A DNA stretch of 64,000 nt from Cellulomonas taurus (lineage in GTDB: Bacteria > Actinomycetota > Actinomycetes > Actinomycetales > Cellulomonadaceae): positions 186,001 to 250,000 of the forward strand of contig NZ_CP051884.1 in the NCBI RefSeq assembly GCF_012931845.1, given 5' to 3'. A program made the position numbers and the translations under genes. The notes under the pieces were generated by a model. The model was given only the letters and a program-made list of their open reading frames with translations, searched no databases and was not told the DNA's origin. Numbering within the stretch: position 1 is the stretch's first letter; the number at the start of each line of letters is the position of its first letter. This document shows, piece by piece, positions 41,618 through 50,515 of the stretch.

Positions 41618-42445
41618 ATGGCCTCCGCTTCCTCGATCGACTTCGTGCTGCGCCCCTTCGAGGGCCTCCCCGGCGAGCCGGACTGGGTCGCCCTGCGCGA
41701 ACTCGTCCCCGCCGCCACCGCCACCGCGCGGACCACCGCCGAGCACGGCGCCCGGGACATCACCGTCACCACGGTGCTGCCGGACGGCTGGGCCGCCCTG
41801 CACCGCGCCGACGGCGTCGTGCTGCTGGCGCTGCAGACCGTGGGTGGGTCCGGCGACCCGAGCCGCGATCTGGCCGCCGCGCTGCTGGAGGCGCTCGACT
41901 CCGAGCCGGGCACCGCCATCGAGACCATCGGGCTGCCCGAGCCGGGCCCGCGCCTGCAGGACGTGCTGGACCTGAGCGTGCCCTTCGAGGTCACCGTGCT
42001 GGACACCTTCGGCTACTGGATCGCACCGGACACCGAGCTGACCGACGACCTCAAGCACGCGGTCGAGGAGGCGGACGCCGGGATCATCGACACCCACAAG
42101 GTGCCCGGGGTCGAGGCCGCCTACTGGGTCCGGATGGGCGCGAAGGAGTTCCTGCGCTGGGCCCAGCCGCACGACGAGCAGCAGGTGATCGACGCCCTGG
42201 CCCGCCTGCACGCCCGGCGTGCCGCCGGGTTCGACGGGTCCAAGTTCATCGGCTACTTCCGGTCCACCGGGCTGGTCGTGCCGGTGTGGGAGCTGGCCCG
42301 CGGGTCGGAGGCGGACGACATCGCCGCGCCGCTGAACGCCTTCGCACCGACCTTCGCCGAGGCACTGGCGAACACCGAGCCGCTGGACGCGAACGAGCGT
42401 CGCGCCCGGGCCGGCATCGTGGCCCGTCAGGTCACCCTGCGCTGA
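41618..42445 (+). CDS. DUF5926 family protein
   Basis: A 275-residue soluble protein with the strongly conserved actinobacterial start [26 protein letters not shown] and the later FGYWIAPD and [16 protein letters not shown] segments. The family is widespread in actinobacteria, often with an extra SEC-C zinc motif at the N-terminus, which is missing here. Function unknown. The gene is probably leaderless and ends before a strong hairpin; the next gene is a glycosyltransferase, an association seen in relatives. Confidence 0.8.
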   Translation: MASASSIDFVLRPFEGLPGEPDWVALRELVPAATATARTTAEHGARDITVTTVLPDGWAALHRADGVVLLALQTVGGSGDPSRDLAAALLEALDSEPGTAIETIGLPEPGPRLQDVLDLSVPFEVTVLDTFGYWIAPDTELTDDLKHAVEEADAGIIDTHKVPGVEAAYWVRMGAKEFLRWAQPHDEQQVIDALARLHARRAAGFDGSKFIGYFRSTGLVVPVWELARGSEADDIAAPLNAFAPTFAEALANTEPLDANERRARAGIVARQVTLR

Positions 42446-42474
42446 CCCCGGCGCGCCCGCGCCCGCACGCACCC

Positions 42475-42509
42475 GGACCGGCGTCCTCCCCCGCGGAGGG
42501 CGCCGGTCC
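42475..42509 (+). terminator. DUF5926 terminator hairpin
   Basis: GGACCGGCG (42475-42483) pairs with CGCCGGTCC (42501-42509), and inside it CCTCC pairs with GGAGG. The structure begins 30 bases after the stop codon. Confidence 0.75.
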
Positions 42510-42636
42510 GTGCGTACCTGTCCCCGCCCACCAGGCCGGCGTCCGTGCGTACCCGTGCCCGCCCGCGAAGTCGGCAGTTCCGCCCGCCGACGGGGTGGCG
42601 GAGTGCCGACCTCGGGCGCGATCTGCCGACCTCGCC
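42506..42636. repeat. intergenic repeats: 13-base direct repeat and GAGGTCGGCA-type palindrome
   Basis: GTCCGTGCGTACC occurs at 42506-42518 and 42541-42553. CGAAGTCGGCAGTTCCGCC (42566-42584) is an imperfect inverted copy of GGCGGAGTGCCGACCTCG (42597-42614), and CTGCCGACCTCGCC follows at 42623-42636. The core is the same as in the element at 27205-27277. No gene is seen in this 272-base gap. Confidence 0.7.
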
Positions 42637-42704
42637 GCCGGAGCTGGTCCTGGGTGGTCCACCCACCGTCCAGCGTGGCGCGGCGGGTGAGTGGTCCGGA
42701 TGGC

Positions 42705-42710
42705 TAGGCT
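42705..42710 (+). promoter_or_regulatory. leaderless -10 box of the glycosyltransferase
   Basis: TAGGCT, 7 bases before the GTG at 42718, without a ribosome binding site. Confidence 0.6.
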
Positions 42711-42717
42711 TGGGCTC

Positions 42718-43515
42718 GTGACGGGTGACTCGGACCAGCGGACCCAGGACGACACGCGCGCGGAGTCGGCACCGGTCGCCCGCGCCGCCACCGGACGGGC
42801 CCGTCAGCGGGTCGCCGTGGTGATCCCGGCGAAGGACGAGTCCCGGCGGATCGCCGCCACGGTCCGCTCCGCCCGGGCGATCCCGCACGTGGACCTGGTC
42901 CTGGTCGTCGACGACGGCTCCGAGGACAACACCCAGCACGTGGCCCGCGAGGCCGGTGCCGTGGTGGTCCGGCACTCGCACAACCGGGGCAAGGCGGCCG
43001 CGATGGAGACCGGCGCCGCCGTGGTCGCGATGCGCGACGCCCCGGACCGTCCGCCCCGCCTGCTGCTGTTCATCGACGGCGACCTGGGTGACACCGCCGT
43101 CAACACCGCACCGCTGGTCCCGCCGGTGCTGGAGGGCACCGCCGACGTGTCGATCGCGCTGCTGCCGCCCCAGCCGGGTGCCGGTGGCCGCGGCATCGTG
43201 GTCGGCGCCGCCCGGCGGGCGATCCAGTCGATGACCGGGTGGACGCCCACCCAGCCGCTGTCCGGCATGCGCTGCCTGACCCGGGAGGCCTTCGAGGCGG
43301 CGACCCCGCTGGCCCGGGGCTGGGGGGTCGAGACCGGGATGACCATCGACCTGCTGCGCAAGGGGTTCGTCGCGGTCGAGGTGCCGTGCGACCTGCGGCA
43401 TCGCCCGTCCGGGACCGACCTGCGCGGTCAGCTGCACCGTGCGGCGCAGTACCGGGATGTGCAGCTCGCGGTTGCCGCGCGCCGGGTGCGGTCCGTGGGC
43501 GGCAAGCGCCGCTGA
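42718..43515 (+). CDS. family 2 glycosyltransferase
   Basis: A 265-residue GT-A fold enzyme: AVVIPAKDESRRI, nucleotide-binding VVDDGS (63-68) and metal-binding FIDGDLG (118-124), with an acceptor-site region GWGVETGMTIDLLRKG. No membrane helix is seen, so it is cytoplasmic or peripheral, unlike dolichol-type enzymes with C-terminal anchors. The pattern suggests transfer to a polyprenyl phosphate or to a small acceptor such as phosphoglycerate; which one is unclear. It converges on the membrane phosphatase-like gene. Confidence 0.85.
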   Translation: MTGDSDQRTQDDTRAESAPVARAATGRARQRVAVVIPAKDESRRIAATVRSARAIPHVDLVLVVDDGSEDNTQHVAREAGAVVVRHSHNRGKAAAMETGAAVVAMRDAPDRPPRLLLFIDGDLGDTAVNTAPLVPPVLEGTADVSIALLPPQPGAGGRGIVVGAARRAIQSMTGWTPTQPLSGMRCLTREAFEAATPLARGWGVETGMTIDLLRKGFVAVEVPCDLRHRPSGTDLRGQLHRAAQYRDVQLAVAARRVRSVGGKRR

Positions 43516-43603
43516 CCCCGCGCTCGGCTGCGCCGCCGAGTCGGCGAGTCCGAAGGCCCGCTCCGGGGTGCCACGATCGGCCTCAGGGCCCGCGCCGCCC
43601 GGG

Positions 43604-45994
43604 TCAGGGGTGGGTCGTGGGTTCCAGACCCGCCACCGTCCCGCGCGGCTGCAGCGTCAGCATCCAGGTCGCGCACGCCGCCACCAGCAGCGGCACCGCC
43701 ATCCCGATCCCGGTCGCGGGCACGACCACGCCTGAGTCGTTCAGCGCGAAGCCGAGGAAGAGCGTCACGCCCAGCCCGACCAGCCCCGGCATCAGCACCG
43801 GCGCGTCGGTGGCCAGGCGGCGCAGCGGGGCACCGGCCGACAGCCAGGCGTAGGGGCCACCGTCGGGGGCGTCGACAGCCATCCGGGCCGGGCGGCCGAG
43901 CAGCAGCACGACCAGCAGGACACCGCCGATCGCCAGCAGGGTCTGCTCGCTGCCGAACAGGATGCCGAGGTTGGCCTGGCCCTTGCGCAGCAGCACCGTC
44001 CAGAGGCCGCCGTCCAGCACCGTCTCGATGAACCGGCCCAGGTGGGTGCGGTCGTCGGCGGGTCGGGCGTAGTCGATCAACGCGAGGCCGATCACCACGA
44101 CGGCGCCCGCCAGCAGGACGCCGAGCACCCGGCGCCAGTTCAGTCGGACCCCGGCGACCAGCAGGGCCATGATGGCGAAGCCCGGCACCAGGGCGGGCGG
44201 GCCACCGAAGTCGGCGCCGATGGACGGCATGCCGTCGACGACGGTGGCGACGATCCCGAGGACAGCGACCACCCCGGCGGCCGCCCAGCGGCGACCCCGG
44301 CGCACCAGCGGATTCGCCAGGGCCAGCGCCACGAGCACCATCGCGGCCGCGAACAGCGCGAACGCCGGGTTGCCGAAGCCGTAGAACCGTCCGGCGACCA
44401 GGGATCCCGGCCCCATCATCGAGTCCAGGGCCAGGCGCGCACCGGTGGCGACGTCCCAGGCCAGCACCAGGGCGGTGATCCCGGCGACCGTGCCCAGCGG
44501 GCCGAGGAAGCTGGTCCGCCACGGCGGCAGCAGCGCGATCAACGCGATCAGGACGGAGAACAGGGCGACCACCCCGGCCAGCGCCCAACCCTGCGATCCG
44601 GCGCGCCACCAGGGCACCAGGTTCGCCAGGAAGGTGGAGACCGGCACCGCGGCCACCACGACCGCCGCGGCGCGCAGGATGCGCAGCACCCGGTCGGGTG
44701 TCACCCGGAGCCGGCCGCGTACGCGGTTCGGGCGCCAGCGGTCCAGCAACCGGACGAACCACTGGCCGACCCGGTTGTTCAGCCCGACGGTGACCAGGGC
44801 GTAGAGCGCGAGGTTCAGCGCGACCCAGAGCACGTAGAACGAGCTGACCAGCGGCTTCGCTGCTTGGGCGTGCCGGTTCTGGTCGATCAGGTAGGCGACC
44901 CGTGCCGTGGCGGTGTCGTCGTCGATCCGTTGGCCGATCACGCTGCCGACCAGGGCTCCGCCGGGTGCCTGGTCCCGGATGCCGAGGGCGGTGAGCAGGG
45001 TCGGCGCGAGGTCGGTGACCTGGAGGTAGCCGTCCTGCCGGGTCGAGCCGGAACGCAGCATGCCGCCGGTGTACTCGCCCCCGCCGATCGCCGGGCCGCT
45101 GGCCGCCGCGAGTTGGAGGTTCGCCCGCCGGGAGGAGTCGGCCAGGGACATCACGTAGACGGTGGCCTCGGTGCCGGAGTCGTCGAGGCCGTCCAGCACG
45201 GCGGCGATCCGGGCGTCGATCTCCTGCACCTGCTCGGCGCGGGTCGGCTCGATCACCACATCGGTGCCGGAGACGTCCGGGGTCTCGCCCTCGCCCTCGG
45301 CCGTCTCCCCGTCGCTGCCGGAGCGTCCGCGGGTCTGGTAGCCCGGGTCGCGCACGGTCCCGGCGTCGACCACCAGCAGGTGGGAGTCCGCCATCGCCGA
45401 TGCGACCTGATCCGCCAGCTCGTCGGTGTCGGCGGGGCCGCGCAGATGGGTACCGACCGGCATGCCGTCGGCGTCGGCCAGCGCGATCGCGGCGCCCGGG
45501 CCGATGCCGGTGGCGGTCAGCCCGGCCGTGGCCACCGTGTCGCCGAGCAGGCCGAGCCGGGAGTCGTAGCCGGAGGCCTTCGTGGCGGTGACGTAGTCGT
45601 CCCAGCCGGGCACGCCGCCGTCGGGGAGCGGATCGCGCAGCGTGCGACAGGTCCCGTCCGACACCGACAGGTCGTCCGAGCGGCCACCGGCCGACACCGC
45701 GAGCCAGCCCGCGGACGGGCAGGTGAAGGAGCGCTTGGAGCGGACGACGCTGGTGCCCACCGACCCCTCGCGGGACAGCGACCACAGCGCCGGGGTGGTC
45801 AGCGAGCCGATGTCGTCCCAGCGCAGGCCGGTCACGCCGACCAGCACCACGGGGGCGTCGGTCTCCTGCTCGGCTGCGGCGGCGGGGGATGTCGGGCCGA
45901 GCCCGGTCAGCAGCACCACCAGGGCCAGACCGGTGGCCAGCAGCCCACGCAGGGGTCGTCGGGACACGGCGGCAGGCAGGATGGACGTCGGCAC
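43604..45994 (-). CDS. exported phosphatase/sulfatase-fold protein with C-terminal membrane domain
   Basis: A 796-residue protein. A signal sequence (about 1-40, PTSPAAAA) leads to an extracellular domain of about 340 residues whose start (VVLVGVTGLRWDDI) and QDGYLQVTDLAPTLLTALGI segment resemble the alkaline phosphatase/sulfatase superfamily, though the metal ligands are not all recognisable. The rest has about eleven membrane helices. Similar actinobacterial proteins are annotated only as hypothetical; a role in cell-surface polymer modification is a guess from the neighbouring glycosyltransferase. GTG 45994 lies 6 bases after TACGCT, so the message is likely leaderless. Confidence 0.7.
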   Translation of the reverse strand: MPTSILPAAVSRRPLRGLLATGLALVVLLTGLGPTSPAAAAEQETDAPVVLVGVTGLRWDDIGSLTTPALWSLSREGSVGTSVVRSKRSFTCPSAGWLAVSAGGRSDDLSVSDGTCRTLRDPLPDGGVPGWDDYVTATKASGYDSRLGLLGDTVATAGLTATGIGPGAAIALADADGMPVGTHLRGPADTDELADQVASAMADSHLLVVDAGTVRDPGYQTRGRSGSDGETAEGEGETPDVSGTDVVIEPTRAEQVQEIDARIAAVLDGLDDSGTEATVYVMSLADSSRRANLQLAAASGPAIGGGEYTGGMLRSGSTRQDGYLQVTDLAPTLLTALGIRDQAPGGALVGSVIGQRIDDDTATARVAYLIDQNRHAQAAKPLVSSFYVLWVALNLALYALVTVGLNNRVGQWFVRLLDRWRPNRVRGRLRVTPDRVLRILRAAAVVVAAVPVSTFLANLVPWWRAGSQGWALAGVVALFSVLIALIALLPPWRTSFLGPLGTVAGITALVLAWDVATGARLALDSMMGPGSLVAGRFYGFGNPAFALFAAAMVLVALALANPLVRRGRRWAAAGVVAVLGIVATVVDGMPSIGADFGGPPALVPGFAIMALLVAGVRLNWRRVLGVLLAGAVVVIGLALIDYARPADDRTHLGRFIETVLDGGLWTVLLRKGQANLGILFGSEQTLLAIGGVLLVVLLLGRPARMAVDAPDGGPYAWLSAGAPLRRLATDAPVLMPGLVGLGVTLFLGFALNDSGVVVPATGIGMAVPLLVAACATWMLTLQPRGTVAGLEPTTHP

Positions 45995-46000
45995 CGACCC

Positions 46001-46006
46001 AGCGTA
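46001..46006 (-). promoter_or_regulatory. leaderless -10 box of the membrane phosphatase-like gene
   Basis: TACGCT on the minus strand, 6 bases before GTG 45994; no ribosome binding site. Confidence 0.6.
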
Positions 46007-46116
46007 CGGGCGCACTACTCTCGGCAGGGTCGCGCGCCGGGGCTGTGGACTGCATGTGCACGCCCGTCCCACGGGGCGCGCACGCCCTGGACACACCCGC
46101 TCGGAGGAACGCTGCG

Positions 46117-47067
46117 ATGACTCGACCTCGGTACGCCTACCTCGGCCCGGCCGGGACCTTCACCGAGGCGGCCCTGCGCCAGGTGGTGTCGGAGCACGAG
46201 GCCGACTTCCTGCCGCAGACCGATGTCACCTCGGCGATCGAGGCGGTCAGGTCCGAGGACGCGGACTACGCCGTCGTGGCGATCGAGAGCACCGGCGAGG
46301 GCGGGGTGACCGCCACCCTGGACGCGTTGGCGGTGGGCAGCCCGCTGGTGCTGCTGCGCGAGATCCTGGTCCCGGTCGCCTTCACCTTGGTCGCCCGGCC
46401 CGGGATCGCGCTGAGCGATGTGCGCCGGGTCAGCGCCCACCCGCACGCCTGGGTGCAGTGCCGCCGCTGGCTGGCCGAGCACCTACCGGCGGCCGTGCAC
46501 GTCCCGGCGACCTCGAACACCGCCCCGGCGGCCCTGATCGCGCAGGATCCCGAGGGTGCCGGAGCGCTGGGCTTCGACGCCGCGCTGGTGCCGCCACCGG
46601 CCGTCGCCCTGTACGGCCTCGACGTCCTCGCCGACGGCATCGCCGACAACCCGGACTCGGTCACCCGGTTCGTGCTGCTCGGTCGGCCGGGGGTGGTGCC
46701 GGAGCCGACCGGTGCGGACAAGACCACCCTGGTGGTGCACCTGCCGAGCAACGAGTCCGGCGCGCTGCTGGCGATGTTGGAGCAGTTCGCGGTGCGCGGG
46801 GTGAACATGTCCCGGATCGAGTCCCGGCCGATCGGCGACGCGCTGGGCCGGTACTCGTTCTCCATCGACATCGAGGGGCACATCGCCGAGCCACGGGTCG
46901 GTGAGGCGCTGATGGGGCTGCACCGGACCTGCCCGCAGGTGCGCTACCTCGGGTCGTACCCCAAGGCGGACGGTCGGGCGACCGACATCCGGCTGGGCAC
47001 CGGCGACCAGGAGTACCAGGGTGCGCTCGCCTGGGTCGCGGCGGTGCGGAGCGGTCAGGCGTTCTGA
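46117..47067 (+). CDS. pheA: prephenate dehydratase
   Basis: A 316-residue monofunctional prephenate dehydratase, making phenylpyruvate for phenylalanine. The N-terminal YLGPAGTFTEAAL, ESTGEGGVTATLD and the catalytic TRF (183-185) are present, followed by an ACT domain (from about 205) with GALLAML and ESRP (235-238), which bind phenylalanine for feedback inhibition. One oddity is EST-GEGG where most relatives have an Asn (ENS). GGAGGAA lies before ATG 46117. Confidence 0.95.
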   Translation: MTRPRYAYLGPAGTFTEAALRQVVSEHEADFLPQTDVTSAIEAVRSEDADYAVVAIESTGEGGVTATLDALAVGSPLVLLREILVPVAFTLVARPGIALSDVRRVSAHPHAWVQCRRWLAEHLPAAVHVPATSNTAPAALIAQDPEGAGALGFDAALVPPPAVALYGLDVLADGIADNPDSVTRFVLLGRPGVVPEPTGADKTTLVVHLPSNESGALLAMLEQFAVRGVNMSRIESRPIGDALGRYSFSIDIEGHIAEPRVGEALMGLHRTCPQVRYLGSYPKADGRATDIRLGTGDQEYQGALAWVAAVRSGQAF

Positions 47068-47092
47068 CCCGACGGCGGGGCGGCGTCGCCGG

Positions 47093-47986
47093 TCACCAGG
47101 GCCGGTCGACCCCGCCGCCGGAGCCGTCGCCCTCGTCGCCCTCGTCCTCGCTCTCGGAGCCGCCGCCGCCCTCGCCCTGGTTGCGCTCCTGCAACTCCTG
47201 CTGGCGGTCCTGCTCCTCCTGCTGTTCCTGCTGCTGTTGCTGTTCCTCCGACTGCTCGCCCTGCTCCCCTTGCTCGCCCTGCTGGCCCTGATCGGTGTTC
47301 GGGTTCAGCTGGTCGCCCAGGTCCTCCGCGCCGTCGGCCTTGTCCTGCAGGTCCTGTGCCTGGTCCTCGGCCTCCTGCTGCTCGGAGTCGGAGCGCTGGT
47401 CGTCGCAGCTCGGGTCCAGCAGCGCCTCCGCGGCGGCCGCGTAGTTGTCCTGCGCCTGCTCGGTCAGGTCCTGACCGGCGTCGACCAGCTCGCCCAGGGT
47501 CCGGTCGCCCCACTCCGGGTCCTCCGGCAGCGGCTCGCCGGAGCCGCGCAGCCGGGACAGCTCGGCGATCCAGACCGCGTACTGCCCGGCCTCGGCCATC
47601 GCCTCGTCGGCGACCCCGGACAGCGCGACGGCGCGGTTGGTCTGCACGTCGCACCGGGCGTCCTCCGGGGCGAGTCGCAGCGCGCGGTCGAAGGAGTACA
47701 GCGCCAGGCGGGCCGATTGGCCGTCGGCCATCCGCGCGGTGCCCTCGTCGTAGGGCGCCTTCCACTGTTCCATCGGTGCCCACTGGTCGAGCCAGGCGAA
47801 GGTGTCGGCGCCCCGGCCCGCGTCGCCGTCCCGGTATGCCGAGGCGGCCGACCGCGCCGACAGGGTCATGCCCAGCAGCAGGGCGGCAACCACCAGGGCG
47901 GGCAACCAGACGAACGCCGACCAGCCGATCAGCGCACCACGGGCCGGACGCCGGTCGCGCGGGGGCAGCAGGGGACGTCGGCTCAT
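47093..47986 (-). CDS. TPR/Gln-rich protein at the end of the MoxR-VWA operon (BatC-like)
   Basis: A 297-residue protein with one membrane helix (about 19-44), a TPR-like part (about 60-160) and a very polar C-terminal region of about 100 residues rich in Gln, Glu, Asp and Gly (for example EQQQQQEQQEEQD). Position and layout resemble BatC of the Bat/MoxR aerotolerance operons. Its ATG overlaps the upstream VWA stop as ATGA. The low-complexity tail may be a flexible binding region outside the membrane. Confidence 0.7.
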   Translation of the reverse strand: MSRRPLLPPRDRRPARGALIGWSAFVWLPALVVAALLLGMTLSARSAASAYRDGDAGRGADTFAWLDQWAPMEQWKAPYDEGTARMADGQSARLALYSFDRALRLAPEDARCDVQTNRAVALSGVADEAMAEAGQYAVWIAELSRLRGSGEPLPEDPEWGDRTLGELVDAGQDLTEQAQDNYAAAAEALLDPSCDDQRSDSEQQEAEDQAQDLQDKADGAEDLGDQLNPNTDQGQQGEQGEQGEQSEEQQQQQEQQEEQDRQQELQERNQGEGGGGSESEDEGDEGDGSGGGVDRPW

Positions 47987-49002
47987 CTCTCCACCCGTCC
48001 CTTCCTGCGCATCGGCACCCAGCCTCGCACCAGCAGCCACGCCTCGACCAGCAGGATCAGGGCCAGGGCGATCGCCGCGGGCCAGACCACCGGGTTCCAG
48101 ATCATGATCTGTCGGCCCTCGGCGCGCAGCTCGCTCTCCGCCTGCACGTCGCCCACCAGGTCGGTCAGCTGCGCCTGGTCCGGGCCGACCCGGTGCACGT
48201 AGGGGATGCCCAGCTCGGAGGCGACGGTCTGCAGGGCGGCCTCGTCGATCACCGACACGGCCTCGGCACCCGCGGAGTCGGTGATGTACCCGCTGCCGTC
48301 GTCCTTCTTCATCCGGCCGCCCTCGGTGGTGCCGTAGCCCAGCACCGCACCACCGTCGACCAGCGAGGCCATCGACGCGTAGGACGGGACCTCCTCGTCG
48401 TCGGTGGACTCGCCATCGGACAGGAAGAACACCAGGCGCACGTGATTCGGCTGCGCCTCGGCTGCGCTCTGCAAGGCGTCGGCCAGCAGCTCCACCGGGC
48501 GGCCGACATTCGACCCGCGGGACTGGGCCGTCGGCTCCTGGCGCAGGGTGTCGGCCCAGCTGCGCACCGCCTGGCCGTCACTGCTGAGCGGCAGCTGCCG
48601 GGTCGCCGACGAGTCCCAGGACAGGATCGAGTAGCGCGCGCCGGGCACCGCCTGGACCAGCGCCGGGAGGTCCTGCTGCACGCCGGACAGTCGGGTGCTG
48701 CCGTCCACGTAGTCCTCGGCGACCATCGACCCGGTGCGGTCCACCACCAGGAACACGTCCACCCCGACGCCGACCTCTTGGCTGCTCGGTCGGCTGACCG
48801 AGGGACCGGCGCCGATCACGGCCAGGGCGATCACCGCCACGATCCGCAGCACCCAGTGCCCGGTGCCGCCGATGGTCAGGCCGCGCCCGGAACCACCGGA
48901 CGAGGACCTGCGTTGCACGAACGCCTGCCAGACGCAGAACGCCAGCAGCGGCAGCAGCAGGACGACCAGCGCTGCCACCGGGATCAGGGGACGCAGCGTC
49001 AT
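47983..49002 (-). CDS. VWA-domain membrane protein (BatB-like)
   Basis: A 339-residue protein with two N-terminal helices, a von Willebrand A domain beginning at VFLVVDRTGSMVAED (a DxTGS form of the MIDAS metal site) and a C-terminal helix ending in RRKGRVER. In Bat operons such proteins form a membrane complex. ATG 49002 overlaps the previous stop and follows GTGAGG; a GTG 15 bases earlier is less likely. Confidence 0.85.
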   Translation of the reverse strand: MTLRPLIPVAALVVLLLPLLAFCVWQAFVQRRSSSGGSGRGLTIGGTGHWVLRIVAVIALAVIGAGPSVSRPSSQEVGVGVDVFLVVDRTGSMVAEDYVDGSTRLSGVQQDLPALVQAVPGARYSILSWDSSATRQLPLSSDGQAVRSWADTLRQEPTAQSRGSNVGRPVELLADALQSAAEAQPNHVRLVFFLSDGESTDDEEVPSYASMASLVDGGAVLGYGTTEGGRMKKDDGSGYITDSAGAEAVSVIDEAALQTVASELGIPYVHRVGPDQAQLTDLVGDVQAESELRAEGRQIMIWNPVVWPAAIALALILLVEAWLLVRGWVPMRRKGRVER

Positions 49003-50024
49003 GACCTCACCCGCCACTGCAGCACCCAGAAGCCCGCCAGCGCGAGGACCAGTCCGAGGAACCAGGTGCGCGGGGTGTCGGTGATCCGGATCTCCGGGTC
49101 GGTGTCCAGGACGGCGGTCTGCTGCTGCACCACCTCGTCCAGGATCCCGTTGATGGCATCGGCGTCGTCGGCGAACCAGGTGTGCCCGCCCGCGTCCTGG
49201 ATCAGGCTGCTGAACTCGATCTCCAGCGCACTGCCGCGCAGCGCGGCCGGTCCGCCGTACAACCCGAACAGGGTGATGTCGCGCTCCGAGGTCAGGTCGA
49301 TGGCCTGGGCCAACGAGTACACCGGGTCGCCCAGCAGCTCGTTGTCGGTGACCAGGATGATCGACCGGGACCGGGTGTCGTCCTCCTGGTCGAACAGCAG
49401 ACCGCAGGACGCCAGACCGTCACCGATCAGGGACGCCTGGTCGTCGCCGAGGTTGATCGTGCCCGCCGTCCAGCGCTCGTAGGCGTCCAGGGCCTCGGTG
49501 GAGAAGAACCCGCCGGAGACCCCGTCCAGCACCCGCGCGCCCTCGTCGATCTCGTCCAGGGCGATCGGGTAGTCGTCGGTCAGTGGGAAGACCGTGCGGC
49601 TGGTCGAGTTGAAGATCGACAGCCCGACCCGCTCGCCGCGGAAGTTCTCGATCAGCTCGGTGAACCGGTTCAGCACCGCGGCGTCGTAGTCGACCATCGA
49701 CCCGGACACGTCCAGGCAGATCACGATGTCCCGGGTGCCGAGTCGCTCGGAGATGGTCTGCTGGTGCATCGGCCGGGCGATCAGCACCGCGGCGCAGGCC
49801 AGGCAGACCGCCAGCATCCCGGCGCCGAGGGCGCGCAGCCAGACGTACCGGCGCAGGGCGGTCCTGACCTCGGGGATCGCATCCAGGTCGGCGGTCGACG
49901 CCACCCAGCGGGTACGGCCGGTCCGCCGACGGTCGCGGCGCAGCCAGGCCACCCCGGCCACGGCCAGGGCGACGACGGCCACCACGGCCAGCAGCCAGGG
50001 CCAGACGAGTCCGGAGGTCACCAT
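48999..50024 (-). CDS. VWA-domain membrane protein (BatA-like)
   Basis: A 341-residue protein: helices at about 8-28 and 65-85, a VWA domain with a full MIDAS motif DVSGS (IVICLDVSGSMVDYD) and TDNELLGDP, and a C-terminal helix. It and the next gene form a tandem VWA pair. ATG 50024 has GGAGGTGATC upstream and overlaps the end of the upstream gene by 7 bases. Confidence 0.87.
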   Translation of the reverse strand: MVTSGLVWPWLLAVVAVVALAVAGVAWLRRDRRRTGRTRWVASTADLDAIPEVRTALRRYVWLRALGAGMLAVCLACAAVLIARPMHQQTISERLGTRDIVICLDVSGSMVDYDAAVLNRFTELIENFRGERVGLSIFNSTSRTVFPLTDDYPIALDEIDEGARVLDGVSGGFFSTEALDAYERWTAGTINLGDDQASLIGDGLASCGLLFDQEDDTRSRSIILVTDNELLGDPVYSLAQAIDLTSERDITLFGLYGGPAALRGSALEIEFSSLIQDAGGHTWFADDADAINGILDEVVQQQTAVLDTDPEIRITDTPRTWFLGLVLALAGFWVLQWRVRS

Positions 50025-50515
50025 CGGGTGATCACCTCCCGGGCGCGCTCGACCGCCGTCTGCGCCGAGCCGGGCGTCGCACCGGGGGCGGAGAACGCGG
50101 GGTCGAGCAGGGCGGCGACCAGCTCGCCGGCGCCGCCGGTCCAGCCCAGTCGACGCAGCTCGGTCGCGGTCAGCGGTTCGGCCTTCACCCCGCGCCGCAC
50201 ACTGGCGAACTCGCGCAGCACCGCCGCGACCTCCAGTGCTGCCACCCGCGGTTCGACCTCTTCGGCGCGCAGTCGGGCCGCGATGTCGTCCAGGTCGGCG
50301 AGCCGACGCGACCGGGCACCGGCATAGGGGTCGGTGGGCGTGGCGCCCTGGAGCGGGTCCACCTCCGCGGACCGCTCGGCGCGACCGTCGGCCGGACGGC
50401 GGCCCAGCAGCCAGGCGGCGACCAACCAGCCCACGACCAGCAGCACGACGGCGAGGGACCCCCACAGCCAGCCGGCGCCGTAGGTCTTCGGGTCGAGCAG
50501 ATCGTCAACGCCCAC
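50018..50515 (-). CDS. DUF4381-like membrane protein
   Basis: A 165-residue protein with one N-terminal helix (WLWGSLAVVLLVVGWLVAAWLL) and a helical cytoplasmic domain (LADLDDIAARLRAEEVEPRVAALEVAAVLREFA). Size and place between DUF58 and VWA genes match DUF4381 members of MoxR operons. The GTG at 50515 has GGAGGC before it and overlaps the DUF58 stop by 11 bases. Confidence 0.72.
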   Translation of the reverse strand: MGVDDLLDPKTYGAGWLWGSLAVVLLVVGWLVAAWLLGRRPADGRAERSAEVDPLQGATPTDPYAGARSRRLADLDDIAARLRAEEVEPRVAALEVAAVLREFASVRRGVKAEPLTATELRRLGWTGGAGELVAALLDPAFSAPGATPGSAQTAVERAREVITRW

